A stretch of DNA of 64,000 nucleotides from Myxacorys almedinensis A (GTDB lineage Bacteria > Cyanobacteriota > Cyanobacteriia > Leptolyngbyales > Leptolyngbyaceae), in assembly GCF_010091945.1 (NCBI RefSeq), contig NZ_WVIE01000003.1, positions 124,001-188,000 of the forward strand, in the 5' to 3' direction. The notes below the pieces were generated by a model. That model worked only from the letters and a program-made list of their open reading frames with translations, was not told the origin of the DNA and did no database searches. Of this stretch, positions 1-8,427 are shown piece after piece; the first letter of the stretch is position 1; every line of letters starts with the position of its first letter. The translations under genes and the position numbers were made by a program.

Positions 1-228
1 TGGCTCCAATTCCAACAGATTTTGCCCTAGAAAGACAATCTCGCCTCCGGTCACCGTGTAGGCAGGATGCCCCGCTAAGATCTTAGAAAACGTGCTTTTG
101 CCCGACCCATTCGGTCCCATAATGGCGTGAATCTCTCCGGCTTTGATCTCTAAATTAAAGCCTTTAAGGATGGGATTACCATCGACCTCAGCGGTCAAAT
201 CTTGGACTGATAAAATTACATCACTCAT
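1..228 (-). CDS. sufC: SufC, iron-sulfur cluster assembly ATPase (partial)
   Basis: SufC is the ABC-type ATPase that works with SufB and SufD in the SufBCD scaffold complex, where iron-sulfur clusters are assembled in the cytoplasm. Only the first 76 residues are inside the window; the gene continues beyond position 1. The N-terminus begins [11 protein letters not shown] and carries a Walker A motif GPNGSGKS at about residues 37-44, followed by the SufC-type segment around [13 protein letters not shown]. The ATG is at 226-228, 28 nt downstream of the stop of the retropepsin-like gene. The gene is therefore probably co-transcribed with ftrC, sufB and the protease gene. The call rests on the N-terminal sequence and on sufB being next in the operon. 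Confidence 0.93.
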   Translation of the reverse strand, partial: MSDVILSVQDLTAEVDGNPILKGFNLEIKAGEIHAIMGPNGSGKSTFSKILAGHPAYTVTGGEIVFLGQNLLELEP

Positions 229-256
229 TTCAACCTCGCTACCTGCTGAGCCATCG

Positions 257-721
257 TTACATCAACATCATCCTTGCAATGTCTGGGCTTTCAGGATTGA
301 CGATCAGCCGCTCACGCTTGGGATCGATCAAGACATCCATGCCTTCCATTGGAATTGCGCCCAGCAACACCTGTTTCGATTCGGGAGTAACAATCGCTTC
401 GACCAACGTTCTCCGGTTTTGAAACCGCACTTCAATAGGTCCCACAACGTCTAACTTCACGCTAGATCCATCTGCTAATTCCGCTTCAATGTCTCTAACT
501 TTTTGCAGGTCTAGCTGTCTTCGCACAAACTCAGGAATCGCCAGCATGGTGGCTCCACTATCTACCATTGCTCTAATCGTGCAGCGATGAACCTGATCGG
601 GTGGCAGATACCCTCTGCGAACCAGTGCTAAGTCATCGCTTGCAAGTAACTCAATCTCTGCGAATACCAATCCCATGCTTGCCGATTCCATCTGTTCCCC
701 TCCCATTGAAGCAGGAATCAT
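257..721 (-). CDS. Retropepsin-like (clan AA) aspartic protease family protein inside the suf operon
   Basis: The 154-residue product shows the clan AA aspartic protease signature. There is a catalytic-type D-S-G-A-T in the context [13 protein letters not shown] (about residues 50-62) and a late hydrophobic-Gly segment [16 protein letters not shown] that matches the second conserved element of single-domain retropepsins. Such proteins act as homodimers; the substrate here is unknown. ATG codons also occur at residues 6, 11 and 16, so the true start may be slightly internal. The gene lies 6 nt after sufB and 28 nt before sufC, which implies co-transcription with the Fe-S assembly genes. It has no signal peptide, so it should be cytoplasmic. 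Family membership is seen in the sequence; a role in Suf biology is only inferred from position. Confidence 0.8.
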   Translation of the reverse strand: MIPASMGGEQMESASMGLVFAEIELLASDDLALVRRGYLPPDQVHRCTIRAMVDSGATMLAIPEFVRRQLDLQKVRDIEAELADGSSVKLDVVGPIEVRFQNRRTLVEAIVTPESKQVLLGAIPMEGMDVLIDPKRERLIVNPESPDIARMMLM

Positions 722-727
722 ACACCC

Positions 728-2164
728 CTAACCAACGCTGCCTTCTAGCTTGAGGCTCAGCAGACGATCTGCCTCAACCGCAAACTCCATCGGCAACTGG
801 TTGAACACATCCTTGCAGAAGCCGCTAATCATCATCGAGATGGCGTCTTCTTGAGAAATGCCACGCTGAGCAAAGTAAAATAGCTGATCTTCACCAATCT
901 TGGAAGTTGAAGCTTCGTGCTCGACTTTGCCTGCGTTATTTTGCACTTGAATGTAAGGAAAAGTATTGGCTTGAGCATTATCGCCAATCAGCATTGAGTC
1001 ACACTGCGAGTAATTGCGCGCACCTGCTGCCTTGGGATTCATTTTCACCAAGCCACGATAGCTATTTTTTGAATTTCCCGCCGAAATCCCTTTAGAAATA
1101 ATCGTGCTGCGCGTATTTTTGCCCACATGAATCATCTTGGTTCCCGTGTCGGCTTGCTGATAATGGTTGGTCAGCGCTACAGAGTAAAATTCGCCTACTG
1201 AATTATCGCCAATCAACACACAACTGGGATACTTCCAAGTAATAGCCGACCCCGTTTCTACCTGCGTCCAGGAAATTTTCGAGTTGACGCCTTGGCACAA
1301 GCCCCGCTTGGTCACAAAATTGTAGATGCCGCCTTTGCCGTTCTCGTCTCCGGCATACCAGTTTTGCACCGTCGAGTATTTAATATCTGCGTTGTCAAGT
1401 GCCACCAACTCAACAACGGCTGCATGAAGCTGATTTGTGTCATACATCGGAGCGGTACACCCTTCGAGATAGCTGACTTGGCTGCCTTCTTCTGCGACAA
1501 TCAGTGTCCGCTCAAACTGCCCTGAATCGCCATTATTGATGCGGAAGTAGGTAGACAATTCCATCGGGCAGGCAACACCTTTCGGGATAAACACAAATGA
1601 GCCATCACTAAACACTGCGGCATTGAGGGCTGCAAAGAAATTATCGCCCACCGGGACGACGCTTCCTAAATACGTCTTGACGAGTTCAGGATGCTCTTTT
1701 ACGGCTTCCGAGATCGAGCAGAAGATGACGCCTTTTTCTGCCAACTTTTCCTTAAACGTGGTTGCAACAGAAACGCTGTCAAAAATGGCATCGACGGCAA
1801 CGTTCGTCAAGCGCTTTTGCTCAGATAGGGAAATGCCCAATTTCTCAAAGGTTTCTAGAAGCTCTGGATCGACTTCTTCAAGGCTTTTCTTCTTCTCTTT
1901 TACCTTGGGTGCAGAGTAGTAGATGATGTCTTGATAATTGATCGGGGGATAGCCGACCATTGCCCAGTTTGGCTCTTCCATTTTGAGCCACTGACGGTAG
2001 GCCTTGAGCCGAAACTCTAGCATCCATTCTGGCTCTTCTTTTTTGGCAGAGATCAGACGGACGGTATCTTCACTTAGCCCACGAGGGAGGGTATCGGACT
2101 CAATATCGGTAATGAATCCGTACTTGTAGGGCTGGTTGACGAGGGTTTGAACGGTTGCACTCAT
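728..2164 (-). CDS. sufB: SufB, Fe-S cluster assembly scaffold protein
   Basis: SufB is the core scaffold subunit of the SufBC2D complex, which receives sulfur from SufS/SufE and builds the cluster in the cytosol. The 478-residue length is normal for the family. Family stretches include [51 protein letters not shown] and the C-terminal [20 protein letters not shown]. The last holds a conserved cysteine, as expected for sulfur acceptance. The ATG at 2162-2164 lies 68 nt downstream of ftrC, and the retropepsin-like gene follows after 6 nt, so the reading order is ftrC-sufB-protease-sufC. Regulation is probably by SufR through the two operators at 2638-2692. The identification is secure. Confidence 0.97.
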   Translation of the reverse strand: MSATVQTLVNQPYKYGFITDIESDTLPRGLSEDTVRLISAKKEEPEWMLEFRLKAYRQWLKMEEPNWAMVGYPPINYQDIIYYSAPKVKEKKKSLEEVDPELLETFEKLGISLSEQKRLTNVAVDAIFDSVSVATTFKEKLAEKGVIFCSISEAVKEHPELVKTYLGSVVPVGDNFFAALNAAVFSDGSFVFIPKGVACPMELSTYFRINNGDSGQFERTLIVAEEGSQVSYLEGCTAPMYDTNQLHAAVVELVALDNADIKYSTVQNWYAGDENGKGGIYNFVTKRGLCQGVNSKISWTQVETGSAITWKYPSCVLIGDNSVGEFYSVALTNHYQQADTGTKMIHVGKNTRSTIISKGISAGNSKNSYRGLVKMNPKAAGARNYSQCDSMLIGDNAQANTFPYIQVQNNAGKVEHEASTSKIGEDQLFYFAQRGISQEDAISMMISGFCKDVFNQLPMEFAVEADRLLSLKLEGSVG

Positions 2165-2232
2165 GGTGATGAAGTTGTGTTCTCGGGTCTATGGAGGTCT
2201 ATCGAGCAAAAGGGAGTTAGCTGCGATCGCGA

Positions 2233-2595
2233 TTAGCTGTGGTTTGTAAAGCCGCGAATATCATCAAAGGAAATATCTTGCTGTTCGCCTGCAAAATCGT
2301 TATCTGGCGTTAAAAACAGCATACAGTGGCATTCTTTGCGCTCCCGCATCGGCACGCAGGGGCAGTTCCAGTAGGCGGCTGCCGCCTCCGCTTCCTTGTC
2401 TTCGTAGTGGCGACAGGGGCAAAGCGGAGCGCCAAGATCATCTTTATGCTTGGCAAGTCCCTCGATTACAACAGCAGTAACGCCTGGGTCAACACAAAAA
2501 TAAGTGTCTGTCCGCTTGGCGTAGGTTTCGGCAAATTGCCGGAGCACTTCGAGACTTTTATCTGATGCTTGCGTGGTTTTATCTTGAGTATTCAT
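2233..2595 (-). CDS. ftrC: Ferredoxin-thioredoxin reductase catalytic (beta) subunit
   Basis: This is the catalytic chain of ferredoxin:thioredoxin reductase, which passes electrons from photoreduced ferredoxin to thioredoxin through a 4Fe-4S cluster and an adjacent disulfide. The 120-residue product carries the full cysteine signature: FCVDPGV, then CPCRHY, WNCPCVPMRERKECHCMLF. These are the cluster ligands and redox cysteines in the usual CPC...CPC...CHC order. The length is typical. The gene is the first reading frame on the minus strand downstream of the two SufR-type operators and 68 nt upstream of sufB. It is therefore likely part of the suf transcript and repressed by SufR. This placement of an Fe-S enzyme at the head of the assembly operon is notable. 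Confidence 0.95.
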   Translation of the reverse strand: MNTQDKTTQASDKSLEVLRQFAETYAKRTDTYFCVDPGVTAVVIEGLAKHKDDLGAPLCPCRHYEDKEAEAAAAYWNCPCVPMRERKECHCMLFLTPDNDFAGEQQDISFDDIRGFTNHS

Positions 2596-2637
2596 AAGCC
2601 AAAACGACAGTACATCCGATAGATCTTATAATTAAAG

Positions 2638-2651
2638 CAACCCAGTTGTTG
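2638..2651. promoter_or_regulatory. Predicted SufR operator 1 (CAAC-N6-GTTG)
   Basis: A perfect CAAC-N6-GTTG inverted repeat, extended to AGCAAC...GTTGCT, lies 43 nt upstream of the ftrC ATG. Cyanobacterial SufR is known to bind elements of this form in the sufR-sufBCDS intergenic region. The site is immediately upstream of an AT-rich TTAATTATAAG segment on the minus strand that could be the -10 region of the ftrC-suf promoter, which would fit repression. Confidence 0.75.
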
Positions 2652-2678
2652 CTCAACTTCTATTGTAGGATACTTTAA

Positions 2679-2692
2679 CAACTTCTATGTTG
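2679..2692. promoter_or_regulatory. Predicted SufR operator 2 (CAAC-N6-GTTG)
   Basis: This is a second perfect CAAC-N6-GTTG repeat (CAACTTCTATGTTG), centred 41 bp from the first. That is close to four helical turns, so two SufR dimers could sit on the same DNA face. A degenerate third copy (CAACTTCTATTGTA) lies between them at 2654-2667. The pair matches the two-site arrangement known for SufR autoregulation in cyanobacteria. Confidence 0.75.
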
Positions 2693-2827
2693 TCAAAGGG
2701 AGGGGTCAACGTTTTTCTCCTTGCCATTTGAGAGGGCGAAAAGAGAGGGCAAAAAAGCTGTGTTTGACTCTGCGTCGCCTATACGGTTTATCGATCGCAT
2801 CCCCACTATTGCCAAGAGTTCGCCAGC

Positions 2828-3490
2828 ATGAGTGAAAAAACAAGAATGACTACAACTCAGCAGCAATCGACAAAACAAGATATCCTGCACCATCTTTTGA
2901 AACAGGGTCAGGCAACAGCGCAGGAATTATCAGAGCAGTTGCAGGTGACTCCACAAGCGATTCGGCGGCACTTGAAAGATTTGGAGAGCGAAGGATTGAT
3001 TTTGCATCAGACGGTGCAGGCGGGGATGGGGCGTCCTAATTTTGTCTACGAGTTGAGCCGTGAGGGACGATCGCAGTTTCCCGATCGCTACGATGACTTT
3101 GCGGTGTCTCTGCTCGATACGTTGGCAGAGACGGTGAGCAAAGATCAGATGAAAACGATTTTGCGGAAGCAGTGGGAGCGTAAAGCCGTAGAGTATCGCG
3201 ATCGCGTCGGCAATGGCTCGTTCGCAGAACGGGTGGCAAAGCTAGTTGAACTCAGAAAACAAGAGGGCTACATGGCAGAGTGCCATCGGGTAGAATCTGA
3301 AGAGACGACGGCAAAATATATTTTGACTGAGTATAATTGCGCGATTTCTCACATTGCAGAATCGTTTCCCAGCGTGTGCGGTCACGAGCTAGAAATGTTT
3401 GAGCTAGCGCTACAAGGATGCACCGTTGAGCGGACTCATTGGCTGGTAGATGGTGAGCATCGCTGTGGCTATTTAATTCAATCAACGTAA
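2828..3490 (+). CDS. sufR: SufR, Fe-S-sensing transcriptional repressor of suf genes
   Basis: SufR is a DeoR/ArsR-like winged-helix repressor that carries an Fe-S cluster and represses the suf operon and itself when clusters are plentiful. The N-terminal helix-turn-helix is visible at about residues 15-65 (QDILHHLLKQGQATAQELSEQLQVTPQAIRRHLKDLESEG). The C-terminal half has the cysteine cluster C-x12-C-x13-C (in NCAISH, VCGHEL and QGCTVE), preceded by another cysteine in MAECHRV. This agrees with the conserved SufR ligand pattern. The gene is divergent from ftrC-sufB, and the operators at 2638-2692 lie between them. An alternative ATG at residue 7 (MTTTQQQ) is possible. A small gene follows after 6 nt and is probably co-transcribed. 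Confidence 0.95.
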   Translation: MSEKTRMTTTQQQSTKQDILHHLLKQGQATAQELSEQLQVTPQAIRRHLKDLESEGLILHQTVQAGMGRPNFVYELSREGRSQFPDRYDDFAVSLLDTLAETVSKDQMKTILRKQWERKAVEYRDRVGNGSFAERVAKLVELRKQEGYMAECHRVESEETTAKYILTEYNCAISHIAESFPSVCGHELEMFELALQGCTVERTHWLVDGEHRCGYLIQST

Positions 3491-3496
3491 GATCTT

Positions 3497-3868
3497 ATGC
3501 CCTCCCCGACTGAATTTTTAACACCGGAAGAATCGGCAGAAGTGGACAAAGCGCTCTTGACCTCGAAAGATAAGTTTGCGGCAAGAGTGGCGATCTACTC
3601 GCTGCGATCGCTCAAAAAAATCTCCCACGCTTCGGGAAATGCGATCGCAGATCTCAACCCTGACCAGATCGAAGATTGGATCTACCAAGACGAAAGTTTG
3701 CAGGGCGCAATTGATGACGAGTTCAAACGATTTTTTACGCAGCTTGTTATTTCGTCGAACAAGCCGCTCACGTTAGCCGCCCTAGATGCAGAGACTAAAA
3801 TTGAGCATCTCACCGTTCCGCAGGTGGTGTCTTGGTTTGAGAAAGGGGCAAAAGCGCGCTTAAATTAG
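3497..3868 (+). CDS. Conserved-looking small protein of unknown function downstream of sufR
   Basis: This is a soluble 123-residue protein with no membrane segment or signal peptide. It starts 6 nt after the sufR stop, so the two genes probably share a transcript and SufR control. The sequence is mostly helical in appearance, with an acidic N-terminal half (TPEESAEVDKALLTSKDKFAARVAIYSL) and the segment LTVPQVVSWFEKGAKARLN at the end. I recognise no catalytic or metal-binding motif; in particular there is no cysteine cluster. The compact spacing and HIP1-containing coding sequence make it a believable native gene. The function is unknown. Confidence 0.75.
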   Translation: MPSPTEFLTPEESAEVDKALLTSKDKFAARVAIYSLRSLKKISHASGNAIADLNPDQIEDWIYQDESLQGAIDDEFKRFFTQLVISSNKPLTLAALDAETKIEHLTVPQVVSWFEKGAKARLN

Positions 3869-3900
3869 CGACTAGTAGATTGTCAACGTTAAGTCGAGGG

Positions 3901-3990
3901 GTGAATGAGTGGAGGGGTAGATGAGTGGAGGAGGCGATGGGCTGGATTACTGAGCGACCCATCCACCCATCGCCTCTCTACCCCATTCAC
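3901..3990. repeat. Large imperfect inverted repeat between convergent genes
   Basis: The left arm (about 3901-3940, built from GTGAATG, GGGGTAGA and AGGCGATGGG blocks separated by GAGTGGA units) pairs with the right arm at 3958-3989 (CCCATCGCCTC, TCTACCCC, ATTCAC). It fills the gap between the convergent sufR-side gene and the P-type ATPase and could act as a bidirectional terminator or transcript stabiliser. A related GAGTGGATGGG hairpin lies at 21336-21373. Confidence 0.6.
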
Positions 3991-3996
3991 TGAATT

Positions 3997-6822
3997 TTAC
4001 GGCTTGCGATTTCGGAAATAGAGACGGAAGAACAGCTTTTCGCCCTCGATCCACACAAACATCAGGAGACTGACCCCGAAGCAAATCATCAGTTCTGTGA
4101 AACTCAGCACATGAGTCCCAAAGAAGTTACGCAATGGGGCAACGTAAATCAGCATCAGTTGCAGTACTGTGGTCAAAATCACCGACCCCCAAACGTAGGG
4201 ATTGCTAAATGGGTTGAGTTCGATCGTCAGGCGAGTATTTGAGCGAATTGCGATCGCATGTCCCATCTGCGCCAAACATAATGTGGTAAACACCATCGTT
4301 TTCCAACGCTCAGGATTGCCGCCCTGCTGAGCATAATCGTAAGACCATGCCATCAGTGAAATCGTTAAAAGGGCGAGAACAATCCCGATTCGCACAATAT
4401 AAAGACCCAAACCCCGGGAAAAAATGCTCTCCCCCGGATGATTGGGTGGGCGATTCATCACATTGGCTTCGGCAGGCTCAACGGCTAACGCAAGGGCAGG
4501 TAAGCCATCGGTAACCAGGTTCATCCAGAGAATTTGCAACGGCGTTAGCGGCACCCCCCCCGCCGCCACCACGATCGGAGAGGCGGCGATCGTCAGAAGC
4601 TCTCCAACGTTCGATCCCAAAATGTACTTAATAAATCGGCGAATATTTGTGTAAACGACTCGTCCTTCTTCGGTTGCCGCCACGATGGTGCTGAAGTTGT
4701 CATCCAACAACACCATGTCGCTAGCTTCCTTGCTCACATCCGTGCCAGTGATGCCCATGGCAATCCCGATGTCTGCTTGTTTAAGTGCCGGGGCATCGTT
4801 CACACCGTCGCCCGTCATCGCCACAATTTTGCCCCGGTCTTGCAACGCTTTGACAATTTGCAGCTTATGTTCTGGCGCAACCCGAGCATAAACGCTCACA
4901 TGATCGACGTGTTCTTCAAGTTCTTGCAAACTCATCCGCTCAAGTTCACGCCCGGTGAGAACCTCATCATCCGGCTTGGCAATGCCTAAATTTTGCGCGA
5001 TCGCTTGAGCCGTCAACTGGTGATCTCCGGTGATCATCACCGGGCGAATCCCCGCTTTTCGGCACCGCTCTACCGCATCGCGAACCTCTGGACGAGGCGC
5101 ATCCAACATATCCACCAAGCCCAGCCACACCAATTCGGTTTCCGTCGCTTCATCGCTACCTTCCGCCGGAAGGTCTGGCAAGGGTTTGTAGGCAAAGCCC
5201 AACACCCGCAGACCGCTCGCCGCTAGGCTGTTGTTGCGATCTAAAATCTGTTGACGTTGGCTTGGCGTGATCGATTCCACGCGATCGCGGATTTGAATTT
5301 GGCTGCACCGCTCTAGCACCAGTTCTGGCGAACCTTTGGTCAACATCAAATAAGGGGTGGCTAGAAAATCAGTTTCAGCCTGAAGCAGCCCAGCAGCATC
5401 TTCAACGATCACGCTCATGCGTTTGCGCTCAGAGGAAAACGGAAACTCCGCAACACGCGGCAGTTTACTGCTCCACTGATCCCGCTCAAAGCCGGCTTTT
5501 GCCGCCACCACCAGCAGTGCCCCCTCTGTCGGGTCGCCTAAAATGCCCCACTGTCCATCGTCATGTTGCAAAATTGAATCGTTACACACGGTACAGGCTA
5601 AGAGCAAGGCTCCCAATTCTGGATGCTCCGTGGGTGCAAGTTTAGTGTTTCCTGATAAAAATTCCCCTTCGGGGCTATAGCCATGCCCGCTCACGGTAGG
5701 GCTGAGACTAATGGTGTGTAGCGATTGCACCACCATTTTATTTTGGGTTAGCGTTCCGGTTTTATCCGAACAAATCGTAGTGACAGATCCCAACGTCTCC
5801 ACCGCAGGCAGCTTACGAATCAAGGCTTGACGACGCACCATACGCTGAGTGCCCAGCGCCAAGGTAACGGTGATGACAGCAGGCAACCCTTCAGGTACGA
5901 TCGCAACTGCCATACTGAGAGAGGTTTCTAGCAAGCTTTGAAATCGACCCAAATCGCGGGAGGCGATCAGCCCGCCAATCACAACGATCGCCACCAAAAT
6001 CAGCGCTCCGGCAACCAGCACCTTGCTGAGTTGATCCATGCGCTGCTGAAGCGGCGTTGGTTCTGACTCAACGGCTTGCAGCATCTGGGCGATCTTACCG
6101 ATTTCGGTTCGCATCCCGGTGCCTGTCACTAACACTGTCCCTCGCCCCTGAATCACCTCTGTTCCTTGGTAGACCAGATTGATCCGATCGCCCAGAGACG
6201 TTTCTTCAGGCAGATGGAGGTTTGCATTTTTGGTAACGGCGTGAGCTTCCCCAGTTAGCGCCGATTCGCGAATCTGCAAGTTCACCGCTTCTACCAAGCG
6301 ACCATCTGCCGACACCTGCACCCCTGCTTCGAGCAACATCACATCGCCCGGAACCAGATCTTGAGAATCGACTTCGAGGGTTTTGCCGTCTCGCACAACG
6401 CGCACCCTGGGAGCCGCCAACTGTTTGAGGGCCGCCAAGGCCTTTTCGGCGCGGCTTTCTTGGAGATAGCCCAAAATGCCGTTGAGAATGACGATCGCCA
6501 GAATAGCGATCGTATCTTTAAACGGAATTTCCCCCGGTTCAAGTGCTCCACTTCGCCAATCTAAAAAGCTCAGCACGCCGGAGATCAGCGCTACCGCGAT
6601 CAGCATGATGAGCATGATGTTCTTAAACTGATCGAGGATGATCTCAAACGAGCTACGTCCGCCCGTTTCTTCCAATTCGTTGAGACCATATTTTGTTTGG
6701 CGATCGCTAACTTGCGACTGGGATAACCCAGCACGCGGATCGCTCTGAAGTAGCTCTAGCGATCGCGGCGCTTCTAGGGTATGCCAAGCGGTATCTAGCT
6801 TTGGTTGAGCGTGTGCAGACAT
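3997..6822 (-). CDS. P-type cation-transporting ATPase, Ca2+-ATPase (SERCA/PMR1) type
   Basis: This 941-residue integral membrane pump is predicted to export a divalent cation, most likely Ca2+, using ATP. Visible elements are an N-terminal cation-ATPase domain, actuator motif LTGEA, M4 motif [16 protein letters not shown], phosphorylation motif [10 protein letters not shown] (Asp353), the hinge motif [22 protein letters not shown]5 SNVGELLTI and M6 [13 protein letters not shown]. The M4 PEGL and M6 NLVTDGLPA patterns are those of Ca2+ pumps rather than Na/K or heavy-metal pumps. Length and topology (about ten membrane segments) are complete. It is similar in type to cyanobacterial PacL, but I do not assign that name. 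It stands alone, with a 365-nt upstream gap. Confidence 0.93.
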   Translation of the reverse strand: MSAHAQPKLDTAWHTLEAPRSLELLQSDPRAGLSQSQVSDRQTKYGLNELEETGGRSSFEIILDQFKNIMLIMLIAVALISGVLSFLDWRSGALEPGEIPFKDTIAILAIVILNGILGYLQESRAEKALAALKQLAAPRVRVVRDGKTLEVDSQDLVPGDVMLLEAGVQVSADGRLVEAVNLQIRESALTGEAHAVTKNANLHLPEETSLGDRINLVYQGTEVIQGRGTVLVTGTGMRTEIGKIAQMLQAVESEPTPLQQRMDQLSKVLVAGALILVAIVVIGGLIASRDLGRFQSLLETSLSMAVAIVPEGLPAVITVTLALGTQRMVRRQALIRKLPAVETLGSVTTICSDKTGTLTQNKMVVQSLHTISLSPTVSGHGYSPEGEFLSGNTKLAPTEHPELGALLLACTVCNDSILQHDDGQWGILGDPTEGALLVVAAKAGFERDQWSSKLPRVAEFPFSSERKRMSVIVEDAAGLLQAETDFLATPYLMLTKGSPELVLERCSQIQIRDRVESITPSQRQQILDRNNSLAASGLRVLGFAYKPLPDLPAEGSDEATETELVWLGLVDMLDAPRPEVRDAVERCRKAGIRPVMITGDHQLTAQAIAQNLGIAKPDDEVLTGRELERMSLQELEEHVDHVSVYARVAPEHKLQIVKALQDRGKIVAMTGDGVNDAPALKQADIGIAMGITGTDVSKEASDMVLLDDNFSTIVAATEEGRVVYTNIRRFIKYILGSNVGELLTIAASPIVVAAGGVPLTPLQILWMNLVTDGLPALALAVEPAEANVMNRPPNHPGESIFSRGLGLYIVRIGIVLALLTISLMAWSYDYAQQGGNPERWKTMVFTTLCLAQMGHAIAIRSNTRLTIELNPFSNPYVWGSVILTTVLQLMLIYVAPLRNFFGTHVLSFTELMICFGVSLLMFVWIEGEKLFFRLYFRNRKP

Positions 6823-7187
6823 AGAACAGGGTAAAGGGGAATGAGATGTACAGTACTTAATGATAGTGCTTAAATATGGGAATGCAGCACTAAAACATAG
6901 TGCGATTTCTGATTTAGGCTGTAAGCTTTAAAGATTCCACCTTTGGATTTTAGAGAGCTAATGGTTGGATCAAGGTTTACAGAAAAACGGTTCGCAGGGT
7001 TACCTAAGATGTCTACGTGTCTTCAAAGCGCGAGAAGGCACTTTGGTGCATGTGCTTCCCATCTTGGGTCTCCCACCAATAACGCCTACAAATAACGCCT
7101 ACAAATTAAAGGGTGAGGGCGGTTTGGGCGAATCGGAGTCAGGATTGATCCGCCTAGTGAATTTCTTAAAAAACGCTGCTTTTTGAC
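6823..7187. other. Gene-free 365-nt gap between the ATPase and the P-loop gene
   Basis: No convincing gene is seen; a 73-codon TTG-started frame at 6965-7186 has no family resemblance. The gap must hold the divergent promoters of both flanking genes. It contains a long-range inverted repeat (ACCTAAGATG at 7002-7011 against CATCTTGGGT at 7060-7069) and a 13-bp tandem duplication at 7078-7103. Confidence 0.6.
7078..7103. repeat. 13-bp perfect tandem duplication
   Basis: AATAACGCCTACA is present twice in direct succession in the upstream region of the P-loop ATPase gene. Two copies with no divergence suggest a recent duplication. Confidence 0.85.
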
Positions 7188-8285
7188 ATGGTTGGGAATC
7201 CATTTATATCAAAACAGTTGATTGGTCGTCAGTCTGAGTTGTCTCAAGTCAGTCAAATTTTAGTGCAAGATGGCGACTTGCTGTTGGCAGGCGTTCCAGG
7301 AATTGGGCGGCGGACTTTGATCCGGGCGGCAGCGGCGCAGTGCAAAGCCAGGGTGATCGAAATTGACTGTCTCCGCGCTACCGATTATGGGCGATTTTTG
7401 CAGCTTTTAGCCGAAGCCCTATTAGCCACGTTTGATCAAGACAATGCAGTTGCATTTATCCAGCAGTGGAGTCAAGACCAGCCCTTTACGCTAAAGCCAT
7501 CCACAACCGGGCAGTTGACCGTTGTTTGGCACATTTCACCCAGCAAAGAATGGTCATTGTTTGAAGCGCTGCTGAGGTTGCCGCAAGCCTTGGCAGAATG
7601 GCTTGATTGCCGCGTTGTGCTGGTATTTCAAAACTTTCCTCACATTCGATCGTGGGATCGGGGCAGCAAGTGGGAGCAGTATTTGCGCCAAGAGATTCAG
7701 CGCCAAACTCGTGTGAGTTATGCCCTGATTGCAACAGTGGCAGAACGGTGGACAAAGGATGCAGACCTAAAAGTGATTGCGTTAGCCCCGTTGCCCGATC
7801 GCGACTTACGCGCTTGGATTGTGGAAGCAATGGCGTTAAAAGATCTCATGTTTGATCTAGAGACTCCGGCGCTGGAGTTATTTTTGGGCTATGTTCAAGG
7901 GCATTTTGGTGATGCGATCGCGCTTGCCCGTCGCCTCTGGGTCGATCTGCTCCATAGCTCCCATCCTGCCCTCCAGTCCAAAATTCAGCCGCACCAGGTA
8001 TACCGAAGTGCGATCGCGCTGGTAGAAGATCTTTCAGTAACCTTTGAATCGCTAATTTTGCTACTGCCCAGTAGCCAAGTTCGGGTGCTCGAAAGCTTGG
8101 CGCTCGACCCGACTGACAGCCCCCACGCCCGCGAATATATCCAAAAACATAATCTGTCTCGCGGCGGTGGGCTGCAAGGGGCATTGGCGAGTTTAGAGCA
8201 AAAAGGGTTAGTTTATGGGGCAGAGCAGGGATATCGGATTGCCTTGCCCCTGCTGGCGTTTTGGCTGAAATATCGGCTGGGGTAA
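7188..8285 (+). CDS. P-loop ATPase of unknown role (AAA/STAND-like)
   Basis: This 365-residue protein opens with LIGRQSELSQV, the type of start seen in AAA/STAND regulatory ATPases that grip a nucleotide-binding core. A Walker A motif GVPGIGRRT occurs at about residues 36-44, and a candidate Walker B strand RVVLVFQNF at about residue 145. The usual acidic residues after the Walker B strand are replaced by QN, so hydrolysis may be altered. The C-terminal third (EYIQKHNLSRGGGLQGALASLEQKGLVYG) looks like a winged-helix module. No sensor or effector domain is visible. The gene stands alone and is convergent with the lipid kinase. Possible roles are a regulatory ATPase or an accessory AAA_16-type protein; I cannot decide. 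Confidence 0.8.
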   Translation: MVGNPFISKQLIGRQSELSQVSQILVQDGDLLLAGVPGIGRRTLIRAAAAQCKARVIEIDCLRATDYGRFLQLLAEALLATFDQDNAVAFIQQWSQDQPFTLKPSTTGQLTVVWHISPSKEWSLFEALLRLPQALAEWLDCRVVLVFQNFPHIRSWDRGSKWEQYLRQEIQRQTRVSYALIATVAERWTKDADLKVIALAPLPDRDLRAWIVEAMALKDLMFDLETPALELFLGYVQGHFGDAIALARRLWVDLLHSSHPALQSKIQPHQVYRSAIALVEDLSVTFESLILLLPSSQVRVLESLALDPTDSPHAREYIQKHNLSRGGGLQGALASLEQKGLVYGAEQGYRIALPLLAFWLKYRLG

Positions 8286-8427
8286 CGAGCCACGCGGTCT
8301 GAGGACGAGTGGATATCCCTGCTCTAAAAAAACGCGATGAGAACCGCAAGTTGCTTCGTTGCACTCCTACCCGCAACCCGGCGATAAACCGTTTTTCATC
8401 GAACTCCCGTTCAAAAATAGACACCAC

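Noticed and set aside
6965-7186. 73-codon frame upstream of the P-loop ATPase
   Set aside because: It starts with TTG, has no recognisable family, and spans the 13-bp tandem duplication, which would be odd in a coding region.
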